A stretch of 64,000 nucleotides of DNA from Nocardia flavorosea NBRC 108225. Lineage in GTDB: Bacteria; Actinomycetota; Actinomycetes; Mycobacteriales; Mycobacteriaceae. A program made the translations under genes and the position numbers. Position 1 is the stretch's first letter. The number at the start of each line of letters is the position of its first letter. Of the stretch, positions 59,858 through 64,000 are shown piece after piece. The notes under the pieces were generated by a model. It was given only the letters and a program-made list of their open reading frames with translations, was not told where the DNA came from and did no database searches. Where the stretch lies: positions 62,001 through 126,000 of the forward strand of contig NZ_BDCG01000015.1 of the NCBI RefSeq assembly GCF_001613385.1, written 5' to 3'.

Positions 59858-60155
59858 CATCGCCGATCCGCGCGACATCCTGCTGGCGCCGGTCATCTCG
59901 GAGAAGTCCTACGGCCTGATCGAGGAAGGCACCTACACCTTCCTGGTTCACCCGGACTCCAACAAGACCCAGATCAAGATCGCGGTCGAGAAGGTCTTCG
60001 GGGTGAAGGTCACCAGCGTCAACACCGCCAACCGTCAGGGCAAGCGCAAGCGGACCCGCTTCGGTTACGGCAAGCGCAAGGACACCAAGCGCGCGCTCGT
60101 GACCATCTCGGCCGACAGCAAGCCCATCGAGATCTTCGGAGGCCCGGTCGCGTAG
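59850..60155 (+). CDS. rplW: 50S ribosomal protein L23
   Basis: 101 aa. [20 protein letters not shown] at the N-terminus and the [18 protein letters not shown] segment, followed by [19 protein letters not shown], are the L23 core. It sits at the exit tunnel and binds signal recognition particle and trigger factor. GTG 59850 lies inside the right arm of a 14-bp hairpin, which should limit independent initiation. This is the only gene in the operon with such a leader. Confidence 0.98.
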   Translation: MSTIADPRDILLAPVISEKSYGLIEEGTYTFLVHPDSNKTQIKIAVEKVFGVKVTSVNTANRQGKRKRTRFGYGKRKDTKRALVTISADSKPIEIFGGPVA

Positions 60156-60188
60156 GCGCCTGGGAATCCAGAAAGCAGAGAAGAACTC

Positions 60189-61025
60189 ATGGCAATCCGT
60201 AAGTACAAGCCGACTACCCCGGGACGCCGCGGGTCGTCCGTCTCGGACTTCGCCGAGATCACCCGGTCGACCCCCGAGAAGTCACTGGTTCGCCCGCTGA
60301 CCAAGAGCGGTGGCCGTAACGGCCACGGCCGGATCACCACCCGGCATCGCGGTGGCGGTCACAAGCGCGCCTACCGGCTGATCGACTTCCGCCGGCACGA
60401 CAAGGACGGTATACCGGCCAAGGTCGCTCATATCGAGTACGACCCCAACCGCACCGCCAATATCGCGCTGCTGCACTACCTCGACGGCGAGAAGCGTTAC
60501 ATCATCGCCCCCCGGGGCGTGGTGCAGGGCACCAAGATCGAGTCCGGTCCGACCGCGGATATCAAGCCCGGCAACAACCTGCCGCTGCGCAATATCCCCA
60601 CCGGTACCACCATCCACGCGGTGGAACTGCGTCCCGGCGGCGGTGCCAAGATGGCCCGCTCGGCCGGTGCCAGCATCCAGTTGCTGGGTAAGGAAGGCCC
60701 CTACGCCACGCTGCGTATGCCCTCCGGTGAAATCCGCCGCGTCGACGTGCGCTGCCGCGCCACCGTCGGCGAGGTCGGCAATGCCGAACAGTCGAACATC
60801 AACTGGGGCAAGGCCGGCCGTATGCGCTGGAAGGGACGCCGTCCCACGGTCCGTGGTGTCGTCATGAACCCGGTCGACCACCCGCACGGCGGTGGTGAAG
60901 GCAAGACCTCCGGTGGTCGCCACCCGGTCTCGCCGTGGGGTCAGCCGGAAGGCCGCACCCGTAAGCCGAACCGTCCGAGCGACAAGCTCATCGTCCGTCG
61001 CCGTCGCACCGGCAAGAAGCGCTAA
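60189..61025 (+). CDS. rplB: 50S ribosomal protein L2
   Basis: 278 aa, standard length. It has [20 protein letters not shown] near the N-terminus and the highly conserved C-terminal block [20 protein letters not shown] with the peptidyl-transferase-associated histidine. ATG 60189 has AGAGAAG upstream, 33 bases after rplW. The stop is followed directly by AAGGAGGAGG, the rpsS ribosome site. Confidence 0.99.
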   Translation: MAIRKYKPTTPGRRGSSVSDFAEITRSTPEKSLVRPLTKSGGRNGHGRITTRHRGGGHKRAYRLIDFRRHDKDGIPAKVAHIEYDPNRTANIALLHYLDGEKRYIIAPRGVVQGTKIESGPTADIKPGNNLPLRNIPTGTTIHAVELRPGGGAKMARSAGASIQLLGKEGPYATLRMPSGEIRRVDVRCRATVGEVGNAEQSNINWGKAGRMRWKGRRPTVRGVVMNPVDHPHGGGEGKTSGGRHPVSPWGQPEGRTRKPNRPSDKLIVRRRRTGKKR

Positions 61026-61039
61026 GGAGGAGGTAAGAA

Positions 61040-61321
61040 ATGCCACGCAGCCTCAAGAAGGGCCCGTTCGTCGACGACCACCTCCAGGCGAAGGTGGACG
61101 TGCAGAACGACAAGGGCACCAAACAGGTCATCAAGACCTGGTCGCGTCGTTCGACCATCACCCCCGATTTCATCGGCCACACCTTCGCCGTCCACGACGG
61201 CCGCAAGCACGTGCCGGTGTTCGTCTCGGAGAACATGGTCGGGCACAAGCTCGGTGAGTTCGCGCCGACGAGGACGTTCCGTAGCCACGTGAAAGAAGAT
61301 CGGAAGAGCAAGCGGCGATGA
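61040..61321 (+). CDS. rpsS: 30S ribosomal protein S19
   Basis: 93 aa. [15 protein letters not shown] and the block [20 protein letters not shown], followed by [14 protein letters not shown], are diagnostic of S19, which contacts the A-site tRNA region in the 30S head. A perfect AAGGAGGAGG ribosome site lies 7 bases before the ATG. The last 4 bases overlap rplV. Confidence 0.99.
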   Translation: MPRSLKKGPFVDDHLQAKVDVQNDKGTKQVIKTWSRRSTITPDFIGHTFAVHDGRKHVPVFVSENMVGHKLGEFAPTRTFRSHVKEDRKSKRR

Positions 61322-61716
61322 GCACAGAAACGCAGAATCCGACTGCGCGCGCGACCGCCAAGCACGTGCGCGTGACCCCGATGAAGGCTCGCCGGGTCGT
61401 GGACCTGGTCCGCGGCAAGCGCGTCTCCGATGCGCTCGACCTGCTCCGGTTCGCCCCGCAGGCCGCCAGCACCCCGGTCGCCAAGGTCGTGGCCAGCGCC
61501 GCGGCGAACGCCGAGAACAACCTCGGCCTGAACCCGGACACCCTGGTCATTTCGACGGCCTACGTCGACGAGGGCGCGACCATGAAGCGGTTCCAGCCGC
61601 GCGCCCAGGGCCGGGCCTTCCGGATCCGCAAGCGCACCAGCCACATCACCATCGAGGTCGAGAGCGTCCCCACCGCCGGTGGCACTCGTGGCCGCCGGAA
61701 GGGAGGGGCAAAGTAA
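61318..61716 (+). CDS. rplV: 50S ribosomal protein L22
   Basis: 132 aa. [20 protein letters not shown] and the C-terminal tunnel hairpin region [20 protein letters not shown] identify L22, which lines the nascent-chain tunnel next to L4. ATG 61318 overlaps the rpsS stop. The C-terminus carries a short basic tail ([12 protein letters not shown]), and rpsC starts immediately after the stop. Confidence 0.99.
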   Translation: MSTETQNPTARATAKHVRVTPMKARRVVDLVRGKRVSDALDLLRFAPQAASTPVAKVVASAAANAENNLGLNPDTLVISTAYVDEGATMKRFQPRAQGRAFRIRKRTSHITIEVESVPTAGGTRGRRKGGAK

Positions 61717-62514
<798 letters not shown>

Positions 62515-62517
62515 CCC

Positions 62518-62934
62518 ATGCTGATGCCCCGCAAGGTCAAGTTCCGTAAGCAGCATCATCCGAGCCGCAGCGGTCTTTCGAAGGGCGGCACCTCGGTGGC
62601 GTTCGGCGATTTCGGCATCCAGGCTCTGGAACCGGCGTACGTGACCAACCGGCAGATCGAGTCGGCACGTATCGCGATGACCCGCCACATCAAGCGTGGC
62701 GGCAAGATCTGGATCAACATCTACCCGGATCGCCCGCTGACCAAGAAGCCCGCCGAAACCCGTATGGGTTCCGGTAAGGGTTCTCCGGAGTGGTGGGTCG
62801 CGAACGTCAAGCCCGGTCGCGTGATGTTCGAGATGAGTTACCCCAACGAGGAGATCGCTCGTGAGGCCCTGCGCCGCGCGATGCACAAGCTCCCCATGAA
62901 GTGCAGGATCGTGACGAGGGAGGAGCAGTTCTGA
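62518..62934 (+). CDS. rplP: 50S ribosomal protein L16
   Basis: 138 aa. It starts [19 protein letters not shown] and has the conserved [20 protein letters not shown] and [16 protein letters not shown] 62518 is preferred over 62524 because L16 proteins begin MLxPRKVK and AGGAGG precedes it. L16 helps place the A-site tRNA acceptor end. It overlaps rpmC by one base. Confidence 0.99.
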   Translation: MLMPRKVKFRKQHHPSRSGLSKGGTSVAFGDFGIQALEPAYVTNRQIESARIAMTRHIKRGGKIWINIYPDRPLTKKPAETRMGSGKGSPEWWVANVKPGRVMFEMSYPNEEIAREALRRAMHKLPMKCRIVTREEQF

Positions 62935-63173
62935 TGGCTACCGGTACTCCGGCCGCAGAGCTCCGCGAGCTGACCGAGGACGAGCTCGTTCAGCGCCTGC
63001 GTGACTCGAAGGAAGAGCTGTTCAACCTGCGCTTCCAGATGGCGACGGGTCAGTTGACCAACAATCGCCGGCTGCGTGTGGTGCGTCACGAGATCGCGCG
63101 TATCTACACGGTCATGCGTGAGCGCGAGCTCGGTTTGGCCACCGGACCCGCTGACAAGGGAGATGCGGCATGA
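62934..63173 (+). CDS. rpmC: 50S ribosomal protein L29
   Basis: 79 aa. [20 protein letters not shown] and [20 protein letters not shown] are the L29 core. The start is ATG 62934, sharing its A with the rplP stop and following GGGAGGAG at a good distance; a longer in-frame start at 62901 is inside rplP and not needed. The stop overlaps rpsQ by 4 bases. Confidence 0.98.
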   Translation: MATGTPAAELRELTEDELVQRLRDSKEELFNLRFQMATGQLTNNRRLRVVRHEIARIYTVMRERELGLATGPADKGDAA

Positions 63174-63439
63174 GCGAGAAAGAGCAGGAGCGCGGCCGCC
63201 GCAAGGTTCGGGTCGGTTACGTTGTCTCCGACAAGATGAACAAGACGATCGTCGTGGAGCTGGAAGACCGTAACCGGCATGCTCTCTACGGCAAGATCAT
63301 CCGCACCACCTCCAAGGTGAAGGCGCACGACGAGAACGAGGTCGCCGGTGTCGGCGACCGCGTGCAGCTGATGGAGACCCGGCCCACGTCGGCCACCAAG
63401 CGGTGGCGGCTGGTCGAGGTCCTGGAGAAGGCCAAGTAA
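63170..63439 (+). CDS. rpsQ: 30S ribosomal protein S17
   Basis: 89 aa. [20 protein letters not shown] and the [20 protein letters not shown] block identify S17. The N-terminus has the short charged extension usual in actinobacteria ([11 protein letters not shown]). It is the last gene of this operon segment. A strong terminator hairpin 34 bases on separates it from the following convergent toxin gene. Confidence 0.99.
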   Translation: MSEKEQERGRRKVRVGYVVSDKMNKTIVVELEDRNRHALYGKIIRTTSKVKAHDENEVAGVGDRVQLMETRPTSATKRWRLVEVLEKAK

Positions 63440-63472
63440 GGTCTTCTTCCGGCTGTCGAGTCGATAAGCGTG

Positions 63473-63503
63473 AGGCCCGCTTCCCCTTCCGGGAGGCGGG
63501 CCT
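63473..63503 (+). terminator. S10 operon terminator
   Basis: A 13-bp stem (63473-63485 with 63491-63503, one U-G pair) closes on a 5-base loop 34 bases after rpsQ. It is followed by TTCGTCGT, only a weak T-tract. It probably also ends the convergent toxin transcript. Confidence 0.88.
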
Positions 63504-63541
63504 TCGTCGTGCTCGGTGTTCGATTGATTCGGTCTCAGCGT

Positions 63542-63961
63542 TCAGCGGCCGTCGGGGTGCGTCACCGGAACGACGGTAACCAGGCCGTCGAGCGCGAGGA
63601 AGTCTTTGGGGTTCACCGTGTAGAGCGGGATGCGGTGGGCCGAGGCGATCGCGGCGATCATGAGGTCGATCCGGCGCGGCCTCGGATTGCGCCCTGCTTG
63701 TAGGACAGAGGCCACCAGGTGTCCGTATCGGCGGCCTGCTGTGGTGTCGAAGGGGAGCGGATCGAAGTGCGCCTCGGCATTTTGGAGTCTTTCGATGCGT
63801 TCGGCACGTTCGATCGGGTTATCGGTGTAGTGCGGTGCCGCGGCGAGTTCGGCCATGGTGATCGTGCTGACCGAAATCTCGTCGGGAAGTTCCTCGGGGA
63901 TCAAGCGACCGATCAGAATGAGGACATTCGTGTCGACGAGACCCCGGCGCGGCGTCGTCAT
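63542..63961 (-). CDS. vapC: PIN-domain toxin (VapC type)
   Basis: 139 aa PIN-domain ribonuclease. The acidic metal-site residues are visible: Asp in LVDTNVLI, Glu in TMAELAAA, and Asp in RRIDLMIAAIA followed by VNPKDF. VapC toxins cut specific tRNA or rRNA sites when freed from their antitoxin. ATG 63961 overlaps the stop of the upstream antitoxin frame (ATGA). It lies downstream of, and convergent with, the S10 operon. Confidence 0.9.
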   Translation of the reverse strand: MTTPRRGLVDTNVLILIGRLIPEELPDEISVSTITMAELAAAPHYTDNPIERAERIERLQNAEAHFDPLPFDTTAGRRYGHLVASVLQAGRNPRPRRIDLMIAAIASAHRIPLYTVNPKDFLALDGLVTVVPVTHPDGR

Positions 63962-64000
63962 TCGCCTGATTCCTCACTGAACTCACCACGTCGATAGGCA
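63958..64000 (-). CDS. C-terminal end of cognate antitoxin (partial)
   Basis: Only the last ~13 codons are visible (ending YRRGEFSEESGE and stop), read on the minus strand. The acidic tail and the ATGA overlap with vapC are what is expected of a VapB/Phd-type antitoxin, which binds and blocks the toxin and represses the pair. The family cannot be decided from this fragment. Confidence 0.65.
   Translation of the reverse strand, partial: AYRRGEFSEESGE

Overview
The window is high-GC actinobacterial DNA, most likely from Nocardia or a close relative in the Mycobacteriales. Evidence for this is GTG/TTG starts, ATGA-coupled operons, a secreted mycolyltransferase of the antigen 85 type (which implies a mycolic-acid envelope), S10-operon proteins close to mycobacterial ones, and gene order resembling the M. 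tuberculosis Rv0097-Rv0103c neighbourhood (comparison from memory).

Left part (1-13641): a biosynthetic locus in two divergent arms. The rightward arm is an isonitrile lipopeptide (diisonitrile metallophore) operon: Fe(II)/2-oxoglutarate oxygenase, FcoT-like thioesterase, FadD10-like acyl ligase, ACP, and a C-A-PCP-R synthetase. A GT87 membrane glycosyltransferase is coupled into its middle and a carrier-thioesterase didomain precedes it. The leftward arm has a polysaccharide-type flippase, two GT2 glycosyltransferases and a second carrier-thioesterase didomain that runs off the window. Together this suggests a glycosylated or membrane-processed isonitrile product. Next come copper-linked genes (13989-19056): a membrane anti-sigma-like protein divergent from a Cu(I) P1B ATPase, and a CopD-CtaG fusion convergent with the ATPase.

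Middle part (19560-26659): tRNA-Arg(CCU), a Baeyer-Villiger type monooxygenase, an acyl-CoA ligase, a small conserved actinobacterial protein, an M23 peptidase and a LuxR-type regulator.

Region 26788-46763 holds the most unusual content: two giant adjacent NRPS-like proteins (about 3047 and 3540 residues). They keep the overall folds of A, C, E and PCP domains and uninterrupted reading frames. Nearly every catalytic signature is replaced (adenylation P-loop, A10 lysine, HHxxxDG), and they contain long disordered linkers. One linker has about 18 copies of a GLPQRRP-like motif. Only one carrier domain looks intact. They lie between the LuxR-type regulator and the mycolyltransferase gene.

Right part (48367-57656): enoyl-CoA hydratase divergent from a double-TetR regulator, an aldehyde dehydrogenase-like protein lacking its catalytic Cys, a DrrABC-like exporter, a lycopene cyclase-like flavoprotein and a hotdog (DUF4442-like) protein. 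From 58117 the canonical S10 ribosomal operon runs rpsJ to rpsQ, with an unusual pair of mutually exclusive hairpins over the rplW start. The window ends in a VapC-type toxin gene and the tail of its antitoxin.
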